This document shows, one piece after another, positions 43,018-51,994 of a DNA stretch of 64,000 bases (the stretch's first letter is position 1; every line of letters begins with the position of its first letter). The position numbers and the translations under genes are program-made. Below the pieces are notes generated by a model. The model was not told the DNA's origin and did not search any database. It saw only the letters and a program-made list of their open reading frames with translations. The DNA comes from JABJOR01 sp965603075 (GTDB taxonomy: Bacteria > Pseudomonadota > Alphaproteobacteria > Rhodospirillales > Casp-alpha2): the NCBI GenBank assembly GCA_965603075.1, contig CBFDBO010000002.1, forward strand, positions 62,001-126,000, given 5' to 3'.

Positions 43018-44070
43018 TTATTGATGAATTACGCCTTCCGGCCTGAATGCATGAAAAACAAAGGCAAAAGTAATATCATGGACAATATCCACATAGGAAC
43101 CATCTGTGGTAAGGCGCTGCACGGTGACATTCCCCACATCCCTGCCCTTCGAGATCATCCCAGTGTCGAGAACTGAATTTTGCCCCAGGCGCCATTGTAT
43201 CAAAATATCATTACTTGAAATTGAGCCTTGAGATTGCAGAAGGTCAAGTGACCAAGCTTGATCGTCTACAGCAATCACCCTGACCATGGGATTAATATTC
43301 TCGGGCATCTCACCATTATATAAAAACGGCATTGCTGCAGAATCATACCCGACATAAGGGTTTCTTCCATAATTACGCATGGAACTATCATTAGGCACGA
43401 GGACCAATCCATTAGGGGCGCGGGACTTGAAACTCTGCCATGATTCAATTCTTGATGGCATGAAGTGCAATGTTGCCCCCGTCAGTTCCCCTATGATGGC
43501 TGTACCCATAAATTGTTGCCACCATGATTGAGTTTGGCGGTCATACATCACAAGATCCGAATTCCTAAGTTTACCCGTCGTACCAAAATCAAAGACACGA
43601 CCATCCAATCGACGGTCAAAAACAATGGCTGAATTACATAAAGGGCAAAATGTCACGGTTATCGGAATGCCCGCGATCTCATCATTCACAATTTCATGCC
43701 ATGTTAGAATTCGTAGGGGGTATGCTTTAGCCACACCCTCAATTATTAATCCGATGACCGGCTCGCTGTCCTCTAATTTGCTGTTCCCCATAAGAGTCTC
43801 ATTGTTTTCGACCTCGGAAATGGTGGCGAAAATAGGATCATCTATAGATGGGATGCCGTCTTTGGGCGGCCCACCGGAAAGAATATCAGAATACGGAACG
43901 TCATGACGTGAAAAATCAGTATCGGGCCAAGCATAACGCCAAGAATCTGGATGACTATCTGCTGCAGCTATACTTGGTTTTATCGCAACCATAAAACCAA
44001 GTAATGCAATTAAGCCATATTTGATTAATTTATTTACAGATATATAAGGAAGTCTTTTATAAAAGTTCAT
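43018..44070 (-). CDS. DUF3179 domain-containing exported protein
   Basis: Exported 350-residue protein of the DUF3179 family, whose function is not established. The signal peptide covers about residues 15-38 (IAAADS). The body carries the family hallmarks PVIGLIIEGVAKAYPLRILTWHEIVND, VTFCPLCNSAIVFDR with CPLC at 142-145, and the following FGTTGKLRNSDLVMYDRQTQSWWQQF. The CxxC, tryptophans and histidine suggest a metal or redox site. It is divergent from the GH114-like gene, across ~170 bases. Confidence 0.88.
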   Translation of the reverse strand: MNFYKRLPYISVNKLIKYGLIALLGFMVAIKPSIAAADSHPDSWRYAWPDTDFSRHDVPYSDILSGGPPKDGIPSIDDPIFATISEVENNETLMGNSKLEDSEPVIGLIIEGVAKAYPLRILTWHEIVNDEIAGIPITVTFCPLCNSAIVFDRRLDGRVFDFGTTGKLRNSDLVMYDRQTQSWWQQFMGTAIIGELTGATLHFMPSRIESWQSFKSRAPNGLVLVPNDSSMRNYGRNPYVGYDSAAMPFLYNGEMPENINPMVRVIAVDDQAWSLDLLQSQGSISSNDILIQWRLGQNSVLDTGMISKGRDVGNVTVQRLTTDGSYVDIVHDITFAFVFHAFRPEGVIHQ

Positions 44071-44242
44071 AATAGTACCATTTAATTTCCATCAAGCTAT
44101 TTCACCATGAGCGAAAATCACTTTGCAGGCAAAACAACTGGCTTCACATCTTGGTGATTCAGCTTTGATATAAAACAATGTCTCATTAACTAGTTTTGGA
44201 TATGCTATAATGAAAGATCACTTGTTTATAGGAAGAATTTGT

Positions 44243-45388
44243 ATGCCTCGGTTTCTTAACAAGAATGTCATTAACAAAAATAACATTACGTTTATCATTG
44301 TGGGTACACTATTTTTTATTGTGATAATGATGCCAAGTATTGTTTTAGCTCAAGCATTGAAGCCATTAAAGCAAGATGGGCAAGGTCGCATAACAATTCA
44401 GGGTGGTGTCTTAGAAGCAGAAGAAGAAGAAATCGCACCGCTCATAGAATTGATAGATTATCGCGAGCATATGCGAGACTTTATTAAAAATATTTCTAAA
44501 TTCGGGCATAACTTGAAACCAGATTTTATTATTGTGGTGGAAGATGCTCAGGAGCTTCTAACCATATCAAACTTGGTGGAAGAAAATGAGATTGTCATTC
44601 CCGCTCGTTCCTATATTCGCGCTATCGATGGTGTTCTCCAAACAGGATTGTTTTATGGCGTACCAGCATTTGGTAAACCCCATGATGAACCTGTCATTCA
44701 AGAGGTTCGTATTGATTATGCCAAGCGGGCAAAGAGTGAAAGCTTGAAAGTGTTCGTGCTCGATATGGCCGATCAAAAAAATGAAATTGATACAGGGCAT
44801 CAATTGAGCCGTCAGGCGGGATATATATATGCATCAATACCAACCGCTAGAATTCCTGATGCAACCCTACCTGAATACCCAGACCGGCCCTTTGAGGAGA
44901 ATTCTGAAAGCGTGATCTCCCTAAAATCTGTGAAAAACTATGCTGTTATCGGTAATTCTACAGTCTATGGTCGCGAGGATGAGTTCGCATTGAAAATGCA
45001 TGAAACGAACTATGATCTTATTATCGTTGATGTCTTTCATGGGCTAAAGCCACTTAGCAGAAAGGCTGTTAGAACAATTCAATACAAAAAGACCGGATCA
45101 AAAAGACTTGTCCTTGCGCGCGTGAATATTGGAACAGCCTCCCGGCATCACTATTATTGGGGGGATAACTGGGAGACCGGGTCCCCTTCATGGGTTGGCC
45201 CGTCAATGCAAAAAGATCCGGGGCGTCATTTTATCGAATTTTGGAAACCTCAATGGCAGAACATAATATCGGGCAATGCCGACTCATTCATTCAAGGGGT
45301 TATTGCACAAGGGTTTGATGGCGTGGTTTTAACCGATGTTGATGTATATGAAAATTATGAAGGTGGCAGCGGTAGCCAAACTGAATAA
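44243..45388 (+). CDS. GH114/TM1410-like exported protein, putative glycosidase
   Basis: Exported protein of about 381 residues. The N-terminal hydrophobic segment (about 16-38, ending VLAQA) is a signal peptide or anchor. The body follows the GH114 (endo-alpha-1,4-polygalactosaminidase-like, TM1410-related) barrel pattern: MRDFIKNISKFGHNLKPDFIIV, DGVLQTGLFYG, YDLIIVDVF, RLVLARVNIGTASRHHYYW and GFDGVVLTDVDVYENY. These match the usual acidic strand-end positions only partly, so catalysis is uncertain. The start at 44243 has GGAAG at 8 bases; an upstream ATG at 44210 is possible. Family members act on galactosamine-containing exopolysaccharides. Confidence 0.75.
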   Translation: MPRFLNKNVINKNNITFIIVGTLFFIVIMMPSIVLAQALKPLKQDGQGRITIQGGVLEAEEEEIAPLIELIDYREHMRDFIKNISKFGHNLKPDFIIVVEDAQELLTISNLVEENEIVIPARSYIRAIDGVLQTGLFYGVPAFGKPHDEPVIQEVRIDYAKRAKSESLKVFVLDMADQKNEIDTGHQLSRQAGYIYASIPTARIPDATLPEYPDRPFEENSESVISLKSVKNYAVIGNSTVYGREDEFALKMHETNYDLIIVDVFHGLKPLSRKAVRTIQYKKTGSKRLVLARVNIGTASRHHYYWGDNWETGSPSWVGPSMQKDPGRHFIEFWKPQWQNIISGNADSFIQGVIAQGFDGVVLTDVDVYENYEGGSGSQTE

Positions 45389-45631
45389 TTACATATTCAT
45401 CGAAGTTGTTTGCACGTCTTCAATGACAAAGCCGTCATCCGGCGGAAAGCGTTTTGTAATAAGCTCCCGGGCTTCATTTTCGTCATGTGCCATAATGTCG
45501 TGGAATTGTACGTCAGCCCAGTGGTCATCAAAAAAACTGTGACTTTCATTATCCTTAACCATCGCTCTAACATCTTTATTGTATATAGCAACTTCGTATA
45601 GCTGAAAGCCATTCTTGGGTTGTTGCAGCAT
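45389..45631 (-). CDS. Small conserved-looking protein of unknown function
   Basis: An 80-residue acidic soluble protein (LYEVAIYNKDVRAMVKDNESHSFFDDHWAD near the start, ENEARELITKRFPPDDGFVIEDV near the end). It has regular alternating strand/helix character and an AGGAAG ribosome-binding site 8 bases before the ATG at 45631, which supports a real gene. An in-frame TTG six bases upstream could also start. I recall similar small proteins in Rhodospirillales, but no function. It abuts the GH114-like stop codon head-on. Confidence 0.65.
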   Translation of the reverse strand: MLQQPKNGFQLYEVAIYNKDVRAMVKDNESHSFFDDHWADVQFHDIMAHDENEARELITKRFPPDDGFVIEDVQTTSMNM

Positions 45632-45637
45632 GTCCAA

Positions 45638-45974
45638 ATCTTCCTATGTTTGACTACAAAATATTCCCGTTTGAGCGCCGCGGTATGTTTTTATGACCGC
45701 TTAACCATAAACATTATATGGAAATTGTTAACACTCTGTTTATAGCTGTCAAACGAAGTTTCTGTTTTAGGACGAAAATTCATAGATTACTTAAAGTTTG
45801 CCACTTCTAGGGCATGAAAATTAGGATTGGCGGCGATTTTGGCTGCCTTATAGATCTAAACAACTGTACTGAAAACAACGTAAATAATCGATTCTATGGT
45901 GGTGTTGTAACAAACTTGCCCAAGGTGCACCCTAACTCACCGATCACAACTTTCTGTAACCCAGTCTCAGATGT
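45638..45974. other. Intergenic region with a low-quality open frame
   Basis: About 340 bases without a convincing gene. A 121-codon frame opens at 45814 but lacks a ribosome-binding site, has an irregular Cys/Asn/Ser-rich composition and resembles no family. I treat it as non-coding or decayed. Confidence 0.45.
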
Positions 45975-46175
45975 ATGCGTAAGGGCATCCTCGTATCGAT
46001 GTGCCTCTGGTATGCTGATGATGTCAGCTTGTTCGCCCACAACAAAGAAACCGTGGTCGGCATTATGTCCTTTTTCGGTTGAATGTTTGTCATCACGGAA
46101 GAAACATATCAGGATATTGAGACCCTTCTACGAGAAGAAAACACATATACGATCCCACTATCGAGTACTCCCTAA
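45975..46175 (+). pseudogene. Possible gene remnant with an in-frame TGA, coupled to chaC
   Basis: One frame reads from an ATG at 45975 through 35 codons (containing LWYADDVSLFAHN) to a TGA at 46080, then straight on from an ATG at 46083 for 30 more (FVITEETYQDIETLLREEN). It stops with TAA at 46173-46175, directly against the ATG of the next gene. The operon-like junction and protein-like composition on both sides of the TGA suggest a decayed upstream gene. The YADD string recalls the reverse-transcriptase motif but is too short to claim. Confidence 0.3.
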
Positions 46176-46790
46176 ATGACAGCTCAAGATTATCCACCTT
46201 TGTTTAACGAGAACCCTATTGATGAGGATGGGTTGTGGATTTTTGGTTATGGTTCGCTCATGTGGCGTCCCGGTTTTGAGTATAAGGAAAAATGTTCTGC
46301 GACATTACGATCCTATCACCGGGCTTTTTGCATCTATTCCCATCACCACCGTGGTACCATGGAAAATCCAGGATTAGTCCTCGGGCTTGATCAAGGGGGG
46401 GAGTGTGTCGGGGTGGCATTTAATGTCGTTCAGGATGAAGCGCGAGAAGTCATAGCGTATTTGGATGAGCGAGAATTAATCGGCTACGCCTACAAACCAA
46501 TGATATTGGATATCGATCTTCAGCGAACTCCAAACCAAGCTGCTGAGCGTGTTAAAGCCTATACCTTTGTGGCGGACGTAGAGCATCCTCACTATGCAGG
46601 CGACCTGGCGGTGTCACGGGCCTCTACCTTAATCATGAACGCGCAAGGGTTGGCAGGTTTGAACAGAGATTACCTTATCAACACGGTACGGCATTTGGAG
46701 CAAAGTGGAAATTTGGATGAAAATTTACATGTTTTGTTAAAAATAGTGGAGCAAAAAACAGGGGCAATTGATAGAGGAAGTGGTATTTAA
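46176..46790 (+). CDS. chaC: ChaC-like glutathione-specific gamma-glutamylcyclotransferase
   Basis: Splits glutathione to 5-oxoproline and Cys-Gly in the cytoplasm. The 204-residue protein has the substrate-binding loop IFGYGSLMWRPGF (about 22-34), SYHRAFCIYSHHHRGT and the catalytic-glutamate region YLDERELIGYAY (Glu98/Glu100), which together define the ChaC branch. Length is typical. The start directly follows a TAA in another frame, and no good ribosome-binding site is seen, so translation may depend on coupling with the upstream remnant. Its 3' end falls in a 17-bp tandem repeat. Confidence 0.95.
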   Translation: MTAQDYPPLFNENPIDEDGLWIFGYGSLMWRPGFEYKEKCSATLRSYHRAFCIYSHHHRGTMENPGLVLGLDQGGECVGVAFNVVQDEAREVIAYLDERELIGYAYKPMILDIDLQRTPNQAAERVKAYTFVADVEHPHYAGDLAVSRASTLIMNAQGLAGLNRDYLINTVRHLEQSGNLDENLHVLLKIVEQKTGAIDRGSGI

Positions 46791-46829
46791 GTAAGAATGG
46801 TATTTAAGTAAACTTGGTATTTAAGAATA
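46781..46829 (+). repeat. Three tandem copies of a 17-bp unit
   Basis: TGGTATTTAAGTAAGAA, TGGTATTTAAGTAAACT and TGGTATTTAAGAATA run end to end. The first copy supplies the chaC stop codon and the others are downstream, consistent with slippage duplication of the gene's end. Confidence 0.85.
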
Positions 46830-46882
46830 TTGCATCAATGATAAACCTTTTGAATATTGCAACCTTCCTGTAAATTCATTAA

Positions 46883-47359
46883 ATGCGTATTCTTAATACA
46901 CTCCTTCATGAGTTTCAGGACCACATGAAACGTCAGCAAACGAGGGCTTTCTTGAAGTCTGTGATGGCCGCCTGCGCCATGGTTGCAAGCGCGGATGGCA
47001 ATGTCTCTTTCGCCCAACGTATGCGCTTAGATAAGATACTTGAAACTCTAGAGGTCTTAAAAGTATTTGACCCCCATGAAGGGGTTGAAATGTTTAATGA
47101 GTTCATCGATGATATTTTTGACAATCCATCCAAAGGACATGCCAAAGCTTGGGAAGCCCTTGTTATGGGCGCTCCGGGCCGCGAAACACGTGAATTGCTC
47201 ATCCGTATTTGCTTAGCGATTAGTGAAGCCAATGAAGAGCGCTCTTTGGCTGATCAGATCGAAATTGTCACCTTGTGTAATCGACTGGGCGTCAAGCCGG
47301 AAAAATGTGGGTTATATGTCGATGACGATGACTTCAATACATCTGTTACTCTCAATTAG
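46883..47359 (+). CDS. TerB-like protein
   Basis: All-helical 158-residue protein of the TerB (tellurite resistance) superfamily. The signature MAACAMVASADGNVSFAQRMRLDKIL (about 28-53) and the second metal-type site CLAISEANEERSLADQIEIV (about 110-129) are clear; TerB-like proteins bind metal through such paired acidic helices. Its actual role is unknown, and no ter operon partners (TerC, TerD) are present. It precedes the LuxR-type gene by 12 bases and is probably co-transcribed with it. Confidence 0.85.
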   Translation: MRILNTLLHEFQDHMKRQQTRAFLKSVMAACAMVASADGNVSFAQRMRLDKILETLEVLKVFDPHEGVEMFNEFIDDIFDNPSKGHAKAWEALVMGAPGRETRELLIRICLAISEANEERSLADQIEIVTLCNRLGVKPEKCGLYVDDDDFNTSVTLN

Positions 47360-47371
47360 GTCAAATCTATT

Positions 47372-48202
47372 ATGCCCAAATCTATTGATTTTGAAAAATG
47401 GAACCAGAATGTTGCCAATATAATATTAAATGTTGATACGACATCGGTGCTACCCTCCATGATGGATGGTATTCTGAGCATGGTGCATTTTGAATTATGG
47501 TATGTGGTGTTCTTTAGGCGCGAAGCCCCGCCGATTGAAGTCGATTACAGCTATTCAAGCGAAGAACGTGAGCGGTATGTGGATGGTCCTTATTTATTAG
47601 ACCCATTTTACAACGCCTTTATTGAAGGTGTTGAACCGGGGTGTCATAGTATGAAAGACCTAGCACCACCAGATTTTAAATCCAGTAAATTTTATACAGA
47701 TTATTACGCCCCGTGGGGCGAATCCAGTGAGGTCGCTTTTACCGTTCCTGTTGATGATATGACATCTGGTCATGTTTCTCTTACACGGTCCCAAGGAAAC
47801 AGTCATTTTACACCAAGCGAGATACGGGCCCTCAATCAGATGACGCCAATGGTACAGGCTGTTATGAAACGTATCTGGCAGCAAATTCGACCAGAGATAC
47901 AATCATCAGACAGGTTTAATATCGATTTCCATGTGCGCATGAGCCAAGCATTTCGGATGTTTGGAACATCCGTACTTACCGACCGTGAAAGCGAAATTAC
48001 ACACTTTCTTCTAAAAGGCCATTCAGCAAAATCTATTGCGCGGTTGTTGGAGATTTCACCAGGGACTGTGCGTAACCATATGAAGAGTATTTACGCCAAG
48101 TTAGAGATATCATCCCAATCAGAGCTATTTGGCTTATTCTTTGAAGCGCTCTCTCACGCGGGCGGTGATATAACCTCAGATCCCTTACGGTATATTGTCT
48201 AA
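47372..48202 (+). CDS. LuxR-type HTH transcriptional regulator
   Basis: DNA-binding regulator of 276 residues. The C-terminal LuxR/FixJ HTH (about 205-265) reads LTDRESEITHFLLKGHSAKSIARLLEISPGTVRNHMKSIYAKLEI, with the standard recognition helix. The N-terminal ~190 residues form a GAF-like or autoinducer-domain-like region (aromatic-rich WYVVFFRREAPPIE, FYTDYYAPWG), but I cannot match acyl-homoserine-lactone contacts, and no luxI is nearby. The ligand is unknown. AGGT precedes the ATG at 10 bases. Confidence 0.9.
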   Translation: MPKSIDFEKWNQNVANIILNVDTTSVLPSMMDGILSMVHFELWYVVFFRREAPPIEVDYSYSSEERERYVDGPYLLDPFYNAFIEGVEPGCHSMKDLAPPDFKSSKFYTDYYAPWGESSEVAFTVPVDDMTSGHVSLTRSQGNSHFTPSEIRALNQMTPMVQAVMKRIWQQIRPEIQSSDRFNIDFHVRMSQAFRMFGTSVLTDRESEITHFLLKGHSAKSIARLLEISPGTVRNHMKSIYAKLEISSQSELFGLFFEALSHAGGDITSDPLRYIV

Positions 48203-48266
48203 CACCCCTCACCTCAAAATCATGAAACTTTGTTGGTAGTTGATAGAGAGGATTCTGAGGAGAGAA

Positions 48267-48342
48267 TGGTGGGCACTGTTGGATTCGAACCAACGACCGT
48301 TCGATTAAAAGTCGAATGCTCTACCAACTGAGCTAAGTGCCC
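48267..48342 (-). tRNA. tRNA-Lys (anticodon TTT)
   Basis: On the minus strand: acceptor GGGCACT pairs with AGTGCCC. The D arm has AGCTCAGTTGGTAGAGC, the anticodon loop CTTTTAA lies between ATTCGA and TCGAAC, and the T arm has TGGTTCGAATCCA. CCA is encoded. Confidence 0.97.
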
Positions 48343-48431
48343 TCCGCGGGAGGTTATATAGACTAATATTATGTCTGTAAAATACTAAGATGCAAAAATA
48401 GCAGTTATTTTCAATTTTCTTTTTTTAGTGA

Positions 48432-48935
48432 TTAATTATAACCGAACTTTGCAATCAATTTTGCTGAAACTTCATCTGTCACAAAATGAGTTACGTCGCC
48501 TTTATGGCGGGCTATCTCTTTGACAAACCTAGAAGAAATAAATTGGCATCGATCAGAAGCCATTAAAAACACGGTCTCAATTTCCTGTTCCATCCTAGCA
48601 TTCATGGCTGCCATCTGAAACTCGTATTCAAAGTCGGAAACGGCGCGTAAACCCCGAATAATAATATTTGCCCCCATTTCCTCAACAAACTTTACCAGCA
48701 AAATGTCGAAATGGACGATTTCAATCTCTGAATGACCATTACCGCGTAAATGGTCAATATCGTTTTCAAGCATTTTAATGCGCTCTTGAACACTGAATAG
48801 AGGACCCTTACCATCATTACCAGCGACTCCTATCACAAGCTTGTCGACAACGCGCTGGGCGCGGCTGATGATATCGATATGCCCGAGGGTCACAGGGTCA
48901 AATGTTCCCGGATAAACTCCGATGCGGTCAGGCAT
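48432..48935 (-). CDS. coaD: Phosphopantetheine adenylyltransferase
   Basis: Penultimate, rate-setting step of coenzyme A synthesis: ATP plus 4'-phosphopantetheine gives dephospho-CoA. The 167-residue protein has the nucleotidyltransferase signature YPGTFDPVTLGHIDII at the N-terminus, IIRGLRAVSDFEYEFQMA in the middle and ISSRFVKEIARHKGD near the end. It follows gyrA by 29 bases on the same strand, a linkage common in alphaproteobacteria. Confidence 0.98.
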   Translation of the reverse strand: MPDRIGVYPGTFDPVTLGHIDIISRAQRVVDKLVIGVAGNDGKGPLFSVQERIKMLENDIDHLRGNGHSEIEIVHFDILLVKFVEEMGANIIIRGLRAVSDFEYEFQMAAMNARMEQEIETVFLMASDRCQFISSRFVKEIARHKGDVTHFVTDEVSAKLIAKFGYN

Positions 48936-48964
48936 AATATGATTTCCTATTTTTAGCCATAATA

Positions 48965-51832
48965 TTACGCATCCGTATTATCATCGGTGGTTTCTTCTAT
49001 GTCTTCAGCGTCTGTTGGGGCTGTATCAGTCGTTGCGATGTCGCTAGATGCATCAACCTCGCCTTCTTCATCACTCTCACCATCAACGTCTTCGCGAAGG
49101 CGTGAGACCGATACAACGGTTTCGTCTTCCGCCGTTTTAAAGATGGTCACGCCACGCGTGCTTCGACCAACGATAGAGACATTATCAACAGGACAGCGAA
49201 TTAATTGTCCACCATTGGAGACCATGACCAATTGGTCTGTTTCCAAAATGGGGAATGATGCGGCAACTTTGGTTCTTGATTTGCCACGGGCGGTCTCGAT
49301 GGCTGTAATACCCTTCCCGCCTCGACCTGATATACGATATTCATATGCAGATGTCCGTTTGCCATAACCATCTTCTGTAATGGTCAGAATGAACTCTTCA
49401 TTTTCCATCATTTCAGCATATTTAGGATCGTCCAGTCTGGCAGCGTAACCCTCATCTTTGGCTTTATCTTCGGCCCGGTCGGTATAGTCACTGCCGCCTA
49501 TTAAACGACGTTTTGCGGCAACAGACTGTAGATAGATATCCCTATCCGCGACCTCTGCCTCAATGTGCTTGAGCATGGACATGGAGATAACTTGATCATC
49601 TTTATCCAATCTAATGCCACGAACACCGGTCGAGTTTCGTCCCACAAAGATACGAATATCTTCAATAGAGAATCGGATACATTTTCCGCTTAAGGTCGAT
49701 AGCATCACATCGTCATCCACCTCACAGGTGCGAACACGAACCAGCTTATCACCATCGTTGAGCTTCATGGCAATTTTGCCATTGGCCATCACATTGGTGA
49801 AATCGCTAAGGCGGTTTCGGCGAATCCCGCCGGAGGATGTTGAGAACATCACAAACAGGTTCTCCCAAGTGCTTTCATCCTCAGGTAGCGGCATCATAGT
49901 CGTAATGGTCTCGTTGTCCTTTAGGGGCAACAAGTTGATCAGCGCTTTACCACGTGCCTGAGGTGTTCCCAATGGCAAGCGGTAAACCTTCATCTTATAG
50001 ACCATACCCGTTGACGAGAAGAACAGTACAGGCGTGTGCGTATTGACAACAAAGACTTGTGAAACAAAATCTTCATCACGTGTACTCATGCCGCTACGGC
50101 CTTTACCACCGCGACGTTGCGCCCGGTAAGTCGATAACGGAACACGTTTTACATAGCCGGAGTTCGTAACCGTCACCACCATTTCTTCACGCTGAATCAG
50201 GTCTTCAATATCGGCGTCAAATTCTTGATCTAGAATTGTGGTTCGACGATCATTGGCGAACTCTTCACGAATCGTAAGGATCTCTTCACGCAAAATCGTA
50301 AACAGTTTTTCCCGGTTGCCTAAAATGTCAAGAAATTCAATGATTTGGTCGCTAAGGGCTTTCAGATCATTACCGATCTTATCGCGTTCCAAACCTGTAA
50401 GACGGTGGAGACGCAGTTCAAGAATGGCGCGGGCTTGGGCTTCGGAAAGTTTATACTTTCCATCGATAACTTTTCTACCGGGATCATCCAATAAAGCAAT
50501 CATAGGCGCCACATCAACGGCGGGCCAGTCACGTTCCATCAACTGTTCACGGGCCGTCTGAGAATCGGGCGCTTTGCGGATTAAAGCGATGATTTCATCA
50601 ATATTAGCAACAGCAACGGCCAAACCTGCCAATACATGTGCCTGATCACGGGCTTTAGCGAGCTCGAATATGGTTCGCCTGCGAATGACTTCTTCGCGGA
50701 AAACGATAAAGGCTTCTAGTATTTGTTTGATGTTAAGTTGTTGTGGCTGACCATGATTTAGGGCCAACATATTGACACCAAAACTGGTCTGTAAGGGGGT
50801 GAAGCGGAATAACTGGGCGAGCACAACGTCCGCTTCTGCGTCACGTTTCAATTCAATAACCACACGAACACCATCACGATCGGATTCGTCACGCAGGTCG
50901 CTAATACCTTCGACTTTTTTATCACGAACGACTTCAGCCATTTGCTCGATCATGCGTGATTTATTAACTTGATAGGGAACTTCGTGAACAATGATGGCAA
51001 AACGGTCTTTACGAATCTCTTCGACAGAGGTCCGCCCGCGCATGACTACGGAGCCACGGCCCGTATGAAAGGCAGAACGAAGCCCTGTGCGCCCAAGAAT
51101 AAGCCCACCCGTTGGGAAATCCGGGCCAAACATATGGTTCTCAAGAATTTCATCAATGGTGATGTTGGGATTATCCATGACGGCGCAACAGGCATCGATG
51201 ACTTCACCCAAATTGTGCGGTGGTATATTGGTCGCCATACCGACGGCGATACCCCCAGCGCCATTAACCAGTAAATTCGGATAACCAGCCGGCAAAACTG
51301 ATGGTTCTCTCATTGTTTCGTCATAGTTAGGGACGAAATCTACAGTGTCGCGGTCGATATCTTCCAACAAAGTGTGGGCGGTTTTGTCTAAGCGGGCTTC
51401 GGTATACCGCATGGCAGCGGCGCGATCACCGTCCATGGAACCAAAGTTTCCCTGACCATCGATCAAGGGCAGACGAAGCGAGAAATCCTGCGCCATACGG
51501 ACCATTGCTTCATAAATCGATGCGTCACCATGGGGGTGGTATTTACCCATGACATCACCAACGATACGCGCTGACTTACGAAAGGGTTTACCAGCGACAT
51601 AGCCGCTTTCTTTCATGGCAAACAAAATACGGCGATGAACCGGCTTCAAACCATCGCGTACATCGGGAAGTGCGCGGCTGACAATAACGCTCATGGCGTA
51701 ATCGAGATACGATGAGCGCATTTCCTCTTCAATTGAGATCGGCGAAACGTCGAAATCAGATGGCTTTTCTGGTGGTGTTCCCTCGCCGGGGTTCTCTTCA
51801 GGATTCTCGGGCGTTTCTGGTGGAGTTGTCAC
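48965..51832 (-). CDS. gyrA: DNA gyrase subunit A
   Basis: Breakage-reunion subunit of the type II topoisomerase that supercoils DNA. It has 955 residues, extended at both ends by disordered acidic/Pro-rich tails. The catalytic tyrosine is Tyr143 (AAMRYTEAR). The quinolone pocket reads KYHPHGDASIYEAMVRMAQ, so the positions of E. coli Ser83 and Asp87 are Ala104 and Glu108. The C-terminal beta-pinwheel contains the GyrA box QRRGGKG, which confirms gyrase rather than topoisomerase IV. The start is GTG at 51832 and the next in-frame Met is after residue 35. coaD follows. Confidence 0.98.
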   Translation of the reverse strand: MTTPPETPENPEENPGEGTPPEKPSDFDVSPISIEEEMRSSYLDYAMSVIVSRALPDVRDGLKPVHRRILFAMKESGYVAGKPFRKSARIVGDVMGKYHPHGDASIYEAMVRMAQDFSLRLPLIDGQGNFGSMDGDRAAAMRYTEARLDKTAHTLLEDIDRDTVDFVPNYDETMREPSVLPAGYPNLLVNGAGGIAVGMATNIPPHNLGEVIDACCAVMDNPNITIDEILENHMFGPDFPTGGLILGRTGLRSAFHTGRGSVVMRGRTSVEEIRKDRFAIIVHEVPYQVNKSRMIEQMAEVVRDKKVEGISDLRDESDRDGVRVVIELKRDAEADVVLAQLFRFTPLQTSFGVNMLALNHGQPQQLNIKQILEAFIVFREEVIRRRTIFELAKARDQAHVLAGLAVAVANIDEIIALIRKAPDSQTAREQLMERDWPAVDVAPMIALLDDPGRKVIDGKYKLSEAQARAILELRLHRLTGLERDKIGNDLKALSDQIIEFLDILGNREKLFTILREEILTIREEFANDRRTTILDQEFDADIEDLIQREEMVVTVTNSGYVKRVPLSTYRAQRRGGKGRSGMSTRDEDFVSQVFVVNTHTPVLFFSSTGMVYKMKVYRLPLGTPQARGKALINLLPLKDNETITTMMPLPEDESTWENLFVMFSTSSGGIRRNRLSDFTNVMANGKIAMKLNDGDKLVRVRTCEVDDDVMLSTLSGKCIRFSIEDIRIFVGRNSTGVRGIRLDKDDQVISMSMLKHIEAEVADRDIYLQSVAAKRRLIGGSDYTDRAEDKAKDEGYAARLDDPKYAEMMENEEFILTITEDGYGKRTSAYEYRISGRGGKGITAIETARGKSRTKVAASFPILETDQLVMVSNGGQLIRCPVDNVSIVGRSTRGVTIFKTAEDETVVSVSRLREDVDGESDEEGEVDASSDIATTDTAPTDAEDIEETTDDNTDA

Positions 51833-51994
51833 CTTGAATTAGTCCAATCTTTTCAATTATTTAGGGCTATTAAAATAATGCCCGAATCTGATGTTTATAA
51901 TTAGCAGTTTTTAGCCCTTAAAACAACCGGTAAAGGCGTAAATTACAACCATATGAAAGATAAAAAATTCAAGGTTTCTGCGATGTTTTTGGTA

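Noticed and set aside
45975..46082. Reverse-transcriptase remnant based on the YADD string
   Set aside because: Only about 13 residues look similar and no other RT motif (fingers, thumb, maturase) is present nearby, so I keep it as a weak remark rather than a mobile-element call.
45814..46179. A 121-codon plus-strand open frame
   Set aside because: No ribosome-binding site, odd composition (many Cys, Ser, Asn), no family resemblance, and a more protein-like frame overlaps its second half.
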